Positions 31,665-42,539 of a stretch of DNA of 64,000 bases are shown here, in pieces (positions within the stretch are counted from its first letter, which is position 1; every line of letters begins with the position of its first letter). The notes beneath the pieces were generated by a model that saw only the letters and a program-made list of their open reading frames with translations, had not been told where the DNA came from and searched no databases. The position numbers and the translations under genes are program-made. This DNA comes from Catonia carolina (Eukaryota; Arthropoda; Insecta; Hemiptera; Achilidae): NCBI GenBank assembly GCA_035578175.1, contig JAQMRL010000010.1:35782784-35846783 (forward strand), read 5' to 3'.

Positions 31665-32780
31665 CACGATGCTAATTTACTAGCACCGCATAGTTACCTA
31701 CTACCGCGTAGTTGTCGGTTCCCACAGAGCTAGTTAACTAAAGTCAGTGATCTGAAGACATACGTGAGTTGTGCTGTGTATTACTGTACAAAGTACAGCT
31801 AGCATACTGCAATTAGCAACGTTTCCAAACGTTCACACCGAGCTAGTTTACTAGCGCTAGTCAATCACGTGACTTTTTCTTTTTTACTAGCGCTAGTAAA
31901 ATCAAGCGTGACAATTACTATGTGAACCTCTGCGGGAAAACCCGCACAAAAGTGTAAATTTGTTTTTATAGAACGTCTCCTGTCTCTTGGTCTTCCCCTA
32001 ATGGACGACTATTCATTAATTTCCTGATGAATGGCAATAGTTTTTAAAAAGAATCGAATAAATATAATAGCTCTGGAAAGAGCTGTTAAAAACAAATGCA
32101 AAATATAGCAGAGCTCACTGTACACTACTCTAAGTAACAACAACCACGTTGGAAAGTCCATAGCGATGTGTCACTACCAATGCGTTGGTATACGTTAGTT
32201 AGTTGAACTTGCCCCTCCACCAACCTGAAATAGCTGTGCAAGATGTGGGAGGGATAGAGAAATAGAGAGATGTATGCGTATGTAGTACTGCATTGGTACA
32301 CAGACGCATCGCTTACCGTATCTCGTTCTTATTAACTTCACGTATTTTAGACCTCTTATTTTATGGTCATAAATCAAAATATATGGTTTTGGTTAGTTTT
32401 TTGCAAATCTACTCAAACAGACGATTTATTTGAGCCCACTTCGGGAAAATCGGTGAAGGTTTAGGTGGATAAAATCGTGTTGGAAAAAACCTGCTCGCTA
32501 CTAATATATAGATAACCTATGAACATACAACCAGATGATTATATTATAAAGTATTTCATGTTAATGCGCTCTATATCGATGTGTTCAGTACGAGATACAA
32601 GACACGAGTGAACTTCTGCGGCTCTTATACGCATGCGCGCATAATGTTTGTCAAGCTGATACATTTTTACCACCTGACAACGCTAGCAAACGTTCTGATT
32701 TGTCTAAACCTGTGGAATAGCAGAGGTCATCAACCGTGAAAAGCATTATAGTTGCTAGTAGGCTACTAGCGTCTTGGGAA
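31665..32780. mobile_element. Non-autonomous DNA element with ACTAGCGCTAGT subterminal palindromes
   Basis: The left end has 'cacgatgctaatttactagc' and the right end the loosely inverse 'gctagtaggctactagcgtc'. Two ttactagcgctagt motifs (about 31,850 and 31,890) are subterminal. The right ~235 bp (32,525-32,760) occurs inverted at 62,845-63,080. No coding capacity; the 60-codon frame at 32,195 is chance. The target duplication was not resolved, so exact ends and superfamily (hAT or Harbinger) are uncertain. Confidence 0.5.
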
Positions 32781-33281
32781 TAGAGGGCTTTAACAAAAAA
32801 AGTATAAAACAAAATTATTTTTTTATTAAAACATTTTTATATTATCTGTTCTTAGAAGAATAATAAATATATTTGTTACTAAGATAACTACCATAAAAAG
32901 GTATTTTCCAATAGAGATACAACAAACACTTTTCACTAGTTGATAGGCCTATCACAAGGGAAACGATGATGAAATTTGTAATGGAAAACAGTACGGCTTA
33001 TTAGTAATATAAGTTAATAAACAAGTAAGTCTGTCGATTGCCTTTGTTTAAGCCGTTGTATTATTGTTCTACAATAAGTGATTATCAAATAATTTTCGTG
33101 TGATTGATTGAAACCGGTTTTTAATATTTTCTAAGTTTTTGTGTATTAAAAATAACAATTCTTGCAAAACACCGATGGGAGCTCTACCCCTCTCATACCT
33201 TTCATGTTATTTCAACACATTGTCATCTTACTACTTGCAAAATTATTTTTGTAAGTAAAGCATTAAAATGAAAGAAAAATA
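32781..33281. other. AT-rich spacer
   Basis: Nothing recognised. Confidence 0.35.
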
Positions 33282-33283
33282 TA

Positions 33284-35093
33284 CAGGATTATTCTAAATT
33301 GCGCGCAGTCTCTTGGGAGATGATTCTATAGTTAAAAACAAGAAAAAAGTTCGATATAAACATAGGTCCGGAAATACTTCGTTAGTGAGTTATGCCTGCC
33401 AAAAGGTTTAGCCATAATTCTTGGGAAAAGAGTGAAATAAAGTCATACTGAAATTTTCTGAGAAGGTTAAATTAAGAGGAAAATTTTTAGTGGTTTCTTA
33501 CGGTTTTTAACCTGGGAAACTTAAAAAATGAGTCCTTAGAACTGTATCGCTTTTGGTTTTTAAGAAAACTACGTGAAAACATTAAAAAGTAGGGTAGAAA
33601 ATACATATTTTTACTTTCTCTTGGCTATATGAGTATAGACCCTATAGGAAGGAAAGTATTGTTTTCATGTCGATTTTTGGAAATCGAGTTTTCACCGAAT
33701 CTACACGTTTTCAGACCCCCTTAACACAAAAAACATGTTTTTAGCGATTGGTTTGTGTGTGTGTGTTGTGTGTGTTTGTCTGTGTGTGAACAGAATATAT
33801 CAAGAACGGAACATCGTACGAAATTGAAACTTGAAACTTAAGTTAGACAACACTACCGGACCCCACACGAACATTTTCATCAAAATTGGTCAACCGGAAG
33901 TAGTAGTTTACGCGTGTAATTTTTCATTTTTTAGCGATTTTCTCAAAAATGGGGTCCTAAGTTTTTTTAAAAAATCACTTGATTTACTAAATTTTTTATG
34001 GTCTACAAGATAGGGTAGGCACCTTGTTTGCTGAAATTCTTGGTGAGGCTGTTTTCACGTATAAAAAAATGTTTTTTTTTTTTTAAATTGTGGCTTTAAT
34101 ATGCATTTTACCGCAAAATGTATATAATAAAAGTTGTAGAGAATTTAAAATCCTACAACTTTTGTCTCAAACTTTTTTTGTATAACGCTTAGTTTAGCGG
34201 TAATTAGCGGTTTTTCTGTTTTTTTTCTCACGTAAACGTGTGAAAAATCTATTTTTTTAAGATTTCGGCCTTAGTATGCATTTTACCGACAAAAGTGTAT
34301 ATAATCAAATTTATAGGAAATTAAAAGATCTTCAACTTTTATTTAAAGCATTTGTCTCTACAGAGTCTAGTTTAGCGTGAAAGAGTGATTTTCCGTATTT
34401 TTAAGCCAAACTGAAGTTGATTTTCATTTTGCGTCTTTCACTCATGATTAAAATTAGGTTATGTTTATTGAGGTTAGTTTTTTGTTTATTTCTAGTGTTT
34501 TATTACTAATGTTAGATTATATTGTTAATTATTTGCCTTGGCAAGAGAAAGTTGTGTGAGTGTTTCACACCAGATTTTTAAGCTTAGCGTAAAATAACTT
34601 AATTAAATTGCGAATAAAGAAATAGAACGTTTTAATAAAAATTGTAGAGAATTTTATTAAAATATAATGTGTAATAACATGTGAAATGTAAACTCATTAA
34701 ATCGTTTTGTACGTTTATTTGCAATTTAACAAAGATTTTTACGCTAATTTAAAAAAGTGTGTTTTCTAACTCTACTTTTTAACGTTTTCTTTATCATTTA
34801 TACTTCAGTTTTCTTGAAAACTAAAAGAGATACAGTTCTGGAACTCATATTTTTAAATTTCGCAGGTGAAAAAACTGTAAGAAACCACTAAAATTTCACC
34901 TTAATTTTCTTTCTCAGAATTTCAGCATATATTTATTCATCTTTGCCCAGGAATCATGGCGAAATCTTTCGCCAGGCATAACTCGCTAACGAAGCATTTC
35001 TGGACCTATGTTTATATTGAACTTTTTTTCTTATTTTTAGCTACAGAAGCATATCTCTAAAGATTACCATGACATTTTTTTATAATCACTCTG
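33284..35093. mobile_element. Mariner-related long-arm palindromic element, split by a CTGG element
   Basis: The ends caggattattctaaattg and ...tataatcactctg are flanked by TA on both sides (33,282-33,283 and 35,094-35,095). The arms pair over several hundred bases (for example 'ataaacataggtccggaaat' against 'atttctggacctatgttta'). They resemble the outer arms of the DD41D transposon ('cataggtccg', 'cttcgttagcgagtta', 'gaaatctttcgcc'). No transposase remains. The left arm is interrupted at 33,613-34,573. It is older than the 26.4 kb element, since the arms have diverged. Confidence 0.78.
33613..34573 (-). mobile_element. CTGG element inserted in the left arm of the mariner relative
   Basis: In minus orientation it starts ctggtgtgaaacactcac and ends gagaaagt. 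The 6 bp direct repeat attttt lies at 33,607-33,612 and 34,574-34,579. About 960 bp, with both 175 bp-type modules and a CA/TG microsatellite. The arm sequence continues on either side, which shows the insertion is younger than the host element. The frame at 33,831-34,013 is not a gene. Confidence 0.82.
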
Positions 35094-35095
35094 TA

Positions 35096-35504
35096 TATTT
35101 AGCATCCAAGGAGAGATAAATTACTAATCTGTGTAATCATTCTAGAATTTATTTTTAAATACCTTGCAGTATTTATATCTTGATTTAGCATAAATCCTTC
35201 ACTATAATTATTTATAGAGTAAAAAAGTGTTGCAGTGAACTTCAAGTACGTACACTTTAAAAAGTAAGACTAATTTTCTGGAAAATAAACTACTGTAGTT
35301 ATTCCTATTAAATAGTTGTAGAACTTACAGAAGAATTTATCTTACTGTTATGCGTAACATCTTCTTTAAGTAATGTATTCTTAAAAGTAATTAAAAGTAA
35401 AACTAATTACTGTTTTTCTTTTAAATAATGAGTTCATTTAATACACTTCACTTTACTTTCGCTTTTCTTTAGAATGTACTGTATATACTGCATAACTTGA
35501 TAAA

Positions 35505-35538
<34 letters not shown>

Positions 35539-35709
35539 GTTGTCTTTTTGATGGGATTGGAGCACTCATATTGATGTAGTTATGCATAATCTAAAACACG
35601 AATATTCATAAATTAGGTTATCTTTAATTTATTATAAATTTTTGGCTAACTCCGATGCAATTTCTCTATATAATTAGGTAAGTTTTACTAAATTTTCCTT
35701 TTCTATTTT
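35096..35709. other. AT-rich spacer with an (AAT)n microsatellite
   Basis: Ten or so AAT units at about 35,506-35,535. Otherwise nothing recognised. Confidence 0.6.
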
Positions 35710-36069
35710 GTTGTTGTTTAGGTCATCAGCCGAAAGACTGGTTTGAACCTGTAGAGGTTTTACTAAGTAAAACGAGGAGTGAGGTGGTTTACAATTGTCT
35801 TCCTCACTGAATGGAAAAGTACGCTTATCAGCATGCCGGGCCCTCTGAAAAGCACGTATTTTTCACTTTGCAAATGACACCTTCACTTCATTCATCACAG
35901 GGTCTGGCTGTATAATGAAATTCATTACTTTCAAAGGAGATAACTCTGATTAGTGTCTTTTACACCTCTACTTATTCTGTTCTTAAATGATTCAGTCATT
36001 TAATTGGCTGACCATGTGATAAGAAACAGAACTATTTATTTTAGCCCTGCAACGAACAGACTGAGTTTA
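35710..36069 (-). repeat. SINE-A copy, 5' truncated
   Basis: In minus orientation it lacks about 40 bases of the 5' end (starts near 'ctcagtctgttcgttgc') and ends 'gatgacctaaacaacaac'. A short direct repeat (tattttg) may be its target duplication. 5' truncation is expected of LINE-driven insertion. Confidence 0.82.
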
Positions 36070-36084
36070 TTTTGTATAAAAAAA

Positions 36085-36660
36085 GTTATGTGAAGCACTC
36101 ACACGAATTTTTCTGGCTAATGTAAATAATCAGATGTTAACTTAGAGTAATAATGGGTGAATGGCACTAAAAATCACCCTTTATTAGACTTGATCAAAGT
36201 TGATGAGAAATTACGGAAAATCACTAATAATCCTTAAATTTTAATGTCGGTAGAAAAAATGATTGAAATGAAAATAGTTGTAGATTTTCAAAATTTTGTA
36301 TAATTTTTGTTATAATATCCTTTTGTCGTAACATGCACACTAAGGCTGCAATCTTAAAAAAAATTTTTTTTACCGATTTTATTGAGAAAAATACAGAAAA
36401 CCACTAATTGACTCTAAACTAAGCACTCTTGAAATTTATATGCTTAAAATAAAAATTGTAGGTTTATATATAACTTTCTACAACGTCGATCATATTTTAT
36501 ACGCTTTTTACATAAACTGCATATTATGGCCCTAATCTTAAAAAAACAATTGTTGACCACTCGAGCACAATCCCTTCAAAAATTTCAGAAAATATGCCGC
36601 TTACCCGTCTTATAGAGCACAAGGAGAAAAGGATTTTTGGTAAGAGATTTTGGGAAAGAT
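36085..36660 (+). mobile_element. CTGG element copy, highly diverged
   Basis: 'gtgaagcactcacacgaatt', 'ggctaatgtaaataatcag' and, later, two diverged modules with 'gttgtagat'/'ctacaacg' keep the order of the family. The 3' end is lost near 36,660. The next ~120 bases are purine-rich. Confidence 0.6.
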
Positions 36661-37019
36661 TTATGGGGATATGTGATTTGTCCTGCAGCACAGAAAACCA
36701 GAAAAATGGAGGAATAAGGAACAGGAGGAGAAGAAAAAAAGAAGGTAAAGGAGGAGGACTTCTCTCATTATAAAATTACTATGCGTTTGAGAAAAATATT
36801 TAATAAAAATTGCTGATGTAATTTATTTGATTGTACATTTTTTTCAAAAACACCATAAGTTATTAATTTTCAAGAAGAAATCGCTGATTATTACCAAAAA
36901 GAGATCTACCCCAATATTTTACTGCCAGAAAGTGTTGAATTCTTTATAAAATGTGAAAGTTAGTATAGTATTAACGGATGGATATCCTATCAAAATCGTG
37001 AAGATTTTTAATTATGAAG

Positions 37020-37100
37020 TACCAACAAACCCGTTAGTGGAGTGAGTGGTCAGTGCAGCTAGCTTCTGGTTCAATTCCTGGTCATATCTAGAATTTTTAC
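37020..37100 (+). repeat. tRNA-like SINE head fragment
   Basis: 'gttagtggagtgagtggtca' resembles box A and 'ctggttcaattcctgg' is a good box B. No SINE tail follows, so the family is unassigned. Confidence 0.45.
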
Positions 37101-37129
37101 TCTACATATGAAATACTGCAATGCATCCG

Positions 37130-37290
37130 CAAGGAAGAATAAAATGAAAAAACTCCTGGCCGAAGAATTTTGTGGATTGATAATTTGATACTCTGGTTTG
37201 GTAAAAGTTCGGCGAAGTTATTCAGTGTAGCAACCAACAGGGTTTGATTAACTATGATGATCGCCATCATCCGAAACGGATAGGAACCCT
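37130..37290 (+). pseudogene. LINE ORF 3' end remnant
   Basis: It translates to TPGRRILWIDNLILWFGKSS, then AKLFSVATNRV, a stop, and LTMMIAIIRNG followed by a stop. This is the same C-terminal end (GRR...SWLKNLR...ELF...IAMMIANIRNG-type) as in the remnant at 10.8-12.8 kb. It is a 5'-truncated copy. Confidence 0.7.
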
Positions 37291-37995
37291 AAGTAAATAA
37301 TTTATATCTTCTCAAAATCTTTACCTACGGATCATCAATCACTCAATAAAATACAATTTGATCGAAGTTCAAAGCCTTTATTTTTATTATAAAAGAGACG
37401 GTGGTTAATTCTTGTTGAAAATGGTGGGAAGAGTTTACTTAATTAAGTACGATTTATGTTTGATTTACTGGGAAAATAAACACTCATTTAACGATGTGAA
37501 CATTCTGGTGAAAATCTTTTTATTGGCTTTTGTTGGTAGAAAGTGATAAAATTTTCGCACGATTGTCACAATTTTCTGCTATAGAATTGCAGTAAAGTAG
37601 TAAAGTTATACGGGAAACTATTTTTATTTGTGAAATGAATTAGGCTAGATGTATCAGTTACTTTATTTTATCGATGTGTAGGTATGTTACAGTAGTGTTA
37701 CGTTACCAACTTGGCAGCCCCTGCGTGACAAGTTTAACGATTTAAACGGCAGACCGTGGCAAAGAATGCAGCAGTTTAAAAAGCTATCCATTTTTATTTC
37801 AATTCGTGATTTCAGTTTTTTTAGTAGAGGTTTTTCTTAATATTTACAGTAAATATTTTAATTTCACTAATCAGATTAATGTTTTCTTGTTGGTAATGGC
37901 ATCATGTTTTTCACGGTAAAAATAGTTGGTACGTATCAAGAATTGTTAGGAGTGTTATATTTTGATACGATTTTTTTGACTTTAATAGATTTTTT
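37291..37995. other. Spacer with no recognised gene
   Basis: AT-rich. Nothing recognised. Confidence 0.35.
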
Positions 37996-38125
37996 GTTTT
38001 GTTTTACGTCTGACTGTTTTGCAATTTCTACTAATGCAGACGGTGGAGAATGATGATATATGAAAATGAGTGATGAAAAGAATGTCGGACCTGACCGGGA
38101 ATCAAACCCGGGACCCCGGCTTAGA
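37996..38125 (-). repeat. SINE-D copy
   Basis: On the minus strand: box B GGTTTGATTCCC, a body, and the tail 'ctccaccgtctgcattag' and 'cagacgtaaaac'. It matches the complete copy at 50.5 kb; the head is cut. Confidence 0.75.
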
Positions 38126-38299
38126 AAAATTCACAACTGTACATAAAAAAAACGCGTGAATGAGATGATTATTAAATTATATAAAACGTGCTTTAAAACT
38201 CACAGGAGATCACCTCTCAACAGTGGACCCCAGCTAGAAATTTTCTGTGAACGGATTACATAATTGTGTGTACTGTCGGAAATTTTTTTTTAATTTTTT

Positions 38300-38445
38300 T
38301 TTTTTTGGTTTAACGTCCGACTGTTTTGCAAATTGCTGCTAATGCAGACGGTGGAGGATGAAATGAATTTTTTGTAACGTATGAATAATGCCCGAGTGGG
38401 ATTCGAACCCAAGACTGCGTGATTACTCATTACCGTGTCGGAAAT
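38300..38445 (-). repeat. SINE-D copy
   Basis: On the minus strand: box B GGTTCGAATCCC, then 'attcatcctccaccgtctgc' and the tail 'cggacgttaaaccaaaaaa' (T-run at 38,286-38,312 on the plus strand). Confidence 0.78.
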
Positions 38446-38667
38446 TACTTATTACAAAATGATGTCGCTTAGCTATCATCAGCGTAGACTACTGCGGGTA
38501 TTTCCGGGAAGGTATGGTAGATATAGGTGGCGTACAAGTTTGTTGCTATGATGAGATAATTTCTTATGGAATCTTGTGTAAATTTTACGAAATAAGTCAT
38601 TTACGTACGGAAGTTTGAGAACATTTTAATACGAATTAAAATTTTTTTGTCAATAAAGCTTAACCTA

Positions 38668-38960
38668 ACGTGCCGGTCTAGTGGTAAAGTCGTCGCCGCG
38701 AGTCAGCTGTTTAACGGTTAATTTCGGAGTTTTTTTATACTTTTATATGAATTTGAATAATGGACAGTGATTACCGGTGTACATTGATAGCTGGGGCTCA
38801 ATTAACCACACTCTCCCAGGAATGATAGTCCTGAATCTGTACAAGACCTCATTTACACGTCATACCATCCTCATATCATTGGGTCATGGGGATGCTTATT
38901 GTTATTAATTTGAACAAATTGTAACGTATACACATTAGGGATAAAAAATAAAAAATAACT
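38668..38960 (+). repeat. SINE-B copy, near full length
   Basis: The tRNA-like head gtgccggtctagtggtaaag (box A) is followed by 'gccgcgagtcagctgttt', a degraded box B region and the body 'ctcaattaaccacactctcc', then 'gggtcatggggatgcttatt' and 'acattagggataaaaaat'. It is about 290 bp. Confidence 0.8.
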
Positions 38961-39011
38961 GTAAAATTTTTAAATTATTTTATTTTTGTTTTTGTTTCCT
39001 ATTATCAAACG

Positions 39012-39374
39012 TGCCCATAACAGCTGCAGAGTGTACTCGATTTGCTACAAAAAATAGTTATCTTTCTTATCACATGGTCAGCCAATTATGTGACTAAAGC
39101 ATTTAAGAACAGAAGAGGTAGAGGTGTAAAATACACTAGTCGCAATTATCTTCTTTGAGAGTAATGAATTTCATTATACACCCAGACCCTGTGATAAATG
39201 AAGTGAAGGTGTTATTTGCAGGGTGGAAAGTAGACACTCTTTAGAGGGCCAGGCCTGCTGATAAGCATACTTTTCTACTTAGTGAGGAAGGCAACGGTAA
39301 ACCACCTCACTCTCGTTGTACTTAGTAATGCTTTTAGAGATTCAAACCAGCCTTTTGGCTGATGACCTAAAGGA
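39012..39374 (+). repeat. SINE-A copy
   Basis: It runs from 'cgtgcccataacagctgcag' to 'ttttggctgatgacctaaag' and carries all internal blocks. The 67-codon frame at 39,316-39,519 starts inside it and is chance. Confidence 0.82.
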
Positions 39375-39683
39375 TATTTATCAAGCGCTAGAATTTTATA
39401 TTAATCTTAATTTATATTTAAAAGATTCAAAAAGAGTGCAGCTACATCAATATTATTTTGGTTTATGCCGTTATAAGTTAAGTCGGCTTGACAAAAATAT
39501 TTCATCTAGATCTTGTTAAGTAACAGTCTCACTATTGTTTATCTCTAGCTGCTAATCATTTTGTTTGAACATTGAGAAAAAATGTCGGGTTACCTTCCAT
39601 AAAAATAAGCAAATCCACGTCTTTTTTTGATAATTGAGTAAGGCAATATAAATTCACCTTACGTTATTCGATTGTTAATATTT

Positions 39684-40385
39684 GGTTTTTTCTTTTTATT
39701 CCTTAATGTGTGTACGTTGCAATCTGTTCAATTTAAGAACCATAAGCAACCCCATGGTCCAATGGGATGAGAATGATATCTTTGACGTGTAAATGAGGTG
39801 TAGTCTTGTACAGACTCAGGGCGAACATTCCTGAGAGAAAATGGTTAATTGAACCCCAACCATCAAAGTATACCAGTAACCACTGTCTAGTATTCAAACC
39901 CATATAAAAGTAACTTATACCCATAACTGACAAGTGGAGTGTTAAATTATTTGTACTCGATCTGCTAGTTCCAGGAGTTCTGTTTCTTATCACATGGTCA
40001 TCCAATTAAATGACTGAAGCATTTAAGAACAGAAGAGGTAAAGGTTTAAAAGACACCAGTCAGAGTTATCTCTTTTGAGAGAAATGAACTTCATTTTACA
40101 GCCAGATCCTGTGGTGAATGAAGTGAAGGTGTCATTTGTAGGTTGGAACTATGCTGATTAGCATATTTGTACACTTTGTGAGGAAGGCAATTGTAAACCA
40201 CTCCTCGTTTTACGTAGTGAAGCCTCCAGAGGTTTAAACCAGCCTTTCGGCTGATGACCTAAGCAACACATACATAAAAGTCTGTACCTTTACTAGGATT
40301 TGAACCAGGAACCTTCGTCTCCGTAAATCAACTGCCTAACAGCTGACTCGCGGTGACGAGTTCATCTCTAGACCAACCCGGTGGG
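39684..40385 (-). repeat. SINE-B copy split by SINE-A
   Basis: The minus-strand head at 40,385-40,282 has box A 'gttggtctagagatgaac' and box B GGTTCAAATCC. The body and tail follow at 39,903-39,684. The gap is exactly the SINE-A at 39,912-40,273. This is the best preserved SINE-B head in the window. Confidence 0.83.
39912..40273 (+). repeat. SINE-A copy inserted in SINE-B, 8 bp target duplication
   Basis: The direct repeat ataaaagt lies at 39,904-39,911 and 40,274-40,281. Starts 'aacttatacccataactgac', ends 'gatgacctaagcaacacata'. The insertion shows that SINE-A was active after SINE-B at this site. Confidence 0.85.
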
Positions 40386-40414
40386 AAATACTTTAATTTA
40401 TTAAAAATATTATT

Positions 40415-40648
40415 GGCCTTCGGGCCAGCCCAGTCAGTCAGCTGGTAGAAAGTCGCTATTATTTGTTAAGTACCACCGATTGGGCGAGCGACTTTTTATG
40501 GTGACCAGCTGACAGCCATGTACGAACAAACTCTACTGGGGGTCCCTGTTCAAACTCACGCCTAATCCACGTCAAAATAATACAGTCAAAAGCAGCGATC
40601 AAATTGGTTAGTTGTCAATAAGTACAGTTCCCGATAACAAACAAAAAT
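40415..40648 (+). repeat. SINE-E copy with 10 bp target duplication
   Basis: The perfect direct repeat aaatattatt lies at 40,405-40,414 and 40,649-40,658. The 234 bp body has a tRNA-like box A (cagtcagctggtagaaag) and a box-B-like 'tgttcaaactc' about 110 bases later, which is wider than in a tRNA. It ends 'cagttcccgataacaaacaa'. A degenerate second copy lies at 5,786-5,946. Confidence 0.8.
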
Positions 40649-40658
40649 AAATATTATT

Positions 40659-41884
40659 ACTTTATTTAATTATTGTTTTAATTTGTTTAAATAAATAGGT
40701 CAACGTCAACTTTTATAAAGTAACCTGTAGTATGATTAGATATAATAGCGTTAATTTTTTTAATTAATATAAATTAGATGTAAAACAAGAAACTATTTCT
40801 TTTATCTATTTACAGTTATCGTTTGTTATACTATTAACATCTACTAATTATTTCAATTATCTATTACGATTTCTTTTTTTATTTTAAATAACTTTTTTGT
40901 AAAACAGTGAACTAAATCGCATAAATTCTTTTGGAACATCAGTTTTAACGAAAACTAATGAGGTACATAACCCTTGTGTTATGTAATAGTGTTTCTAAAA
41001 ATAGTAATTAGCTGTTTTGTGTTTTAACTATTTCTTCAGATGACCTAATAACATTAGGTCTACCCGAATTATTATTGTTAAAAATCTTAAGTTTAACCAA
41101 TTTACTTCAATTTAAAAGAATACTAATTGTTTTTAATTAAAACGCTCCAAATTTATTGAATAAATATTCTTTTAATTTACTATTTTTATGGTTTATATCA
41201 AACCATTTATATGCTCATTATAACGACGTTTTTTTTTAAAGATGTCTTAATATATGTATATATATATTACTATCCAAAATTCTGAGAAATAATAGTAGTT
41301 TAAAACAGAATTATTTATCAGTTCAACTCGATATAAATTAAGAACGTAAATAAAAGTACAACAGTAAAGTAAAAATATTTAATTTACATGTGGTTTTAAT
41401 GCAGACAAACTGTAGACACTTCTGGAAAATGTATTCTCATCAGCCATAAAAGTCAGCTAACCAGAATTACGTATTTATTTCTCGCGAATATTTTACTAAA
41501 TCTTCAATATTTATCTCAAAAATTTCATTTTAGATTTTAATTTATAATCAGTAATGAAATTTAAAGAGTTTGTAACAAGAACATCATGATAAATACTACC
41601 CTAGTAGTTACTTACTGAATGACAATATGTTTTTTTTATCAGCAAACTCTAGATGTGTTCAACAAGGAATAATGAGCAGATTTGTGAAAATTTGAAAAAG
41701 AGTAACATGAAAAATATTCCTAGAATCACCTTAAAAAATCGTCTTAAAAATAAATAAAATTTATCTAAAAACTTAAATTAAATTTTATTTACTTATAAAT
41801 AAATATATGTACAAGATTGTCTTCTACGAGTTATTTTCACTTTTTATTCAATTCATGATCACTTTAAAAAATATATAAATAAAG
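40659..41884. other. AT-rich stretch
   Basis: No gene or repeat recognised apart from a short TATA-rich run near 41,252-41,270. Confidence 0.4.
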
Positions 41885-41888
41885 AAAA

Positions 41889-41945
41889 AAATCGACATGA
41901 AAACAATAATTTCCTTCCTATATATTCATATAGGCAAGAGAAAGT
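41889..41945 (+). mobile_element. CTGG element, 3' end fragment (empty site for the DD41D insertion)
   Basis: It contains 'tttccttcctatatattcat' and 'ataggcaagagaaagt' without interruption, exactly the sequence that the DD41D transposon splits at 26,350/28,866. Confidence 0.88.
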
Positions 41946-42037
41946 AAAACAATAAAATAAGTCCGTCGGGTGTTTACTTTTCAATCGTCTGGTTGTATTA
42001 CCAATAAAATTAAAGCTACCATTTAATATTTTTATGT

Positions 42038-42300
42038 ACTTTCTCTTGCCTATATGAATATATAGAAAGGAACGTATTGTTTTCATTTCGATTTTTCGAA
42101 ATTGAGTTTTCACCGGATATACGCGTTTTCAGACCCCCTGAACCAAAAAACATGTTTTTAGTGATTGGTCTGTGTGTGTTTGTGTACAGAATATCTCAAG
42201 AACGGAGCATCATACGAAGTTGAAACTTTAAGTACTTAAGTTAGTCTATGTTAGTTATTAAGTTAGTTGTACTTAAGTTAGATACTACTAGAGGACCAGA
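42038..42300 (-). mobile_element. CTGG element, 3' part, inverted
   Basis: It begins actttctcttgcctatatg and continues through 'cgatttttcgaaattgag' and a short TG tract to 'acttaagttaga', where similarity ends next to a MITE. It faces the fragment at 41,889-41,945 across 92 bp, giving two inverted 3' ends. Confidence 0.78.
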
Positions 42301-42303
42301 CAT

Positions 42304-42539
42304 AACTCGTGAATGTGCAAATTCTCAGTTTTACAGGAGAGCAAAAATCAAATTCAATGCTTTCTTCTTTAACACACTTCATGTATTTTCGTAACTTTAC
42401 AAAGGCTGTATCTCCCTAACCAAACAAGATACATATTTGCGAGTTTACTACAACATGTGTTGGGTTGTATAGGCTAGATCAGCATGCACTAGCCAACTCA
42501 TATTCACAAAATTTGCACATTCGCGAGTTTACCATTGGA
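42304..42539. mobile_element. 236 bp MITE with 20 bp inverted repeats
   Basis: Left end aactcgtgaatgtgcaaatt and right end aatttgcacattcgcgagtt are inverse with one mismatch. It abuts the truncated CTGG fragment. No coding capacity; superfamily unknown. Confidence 0.65.

Noticed and set aside
35506..35535. Telomeric-type repeat
   Set aside because: The unit is AAT, not TTAGG or a relative; it is an ordinary microsatellite.
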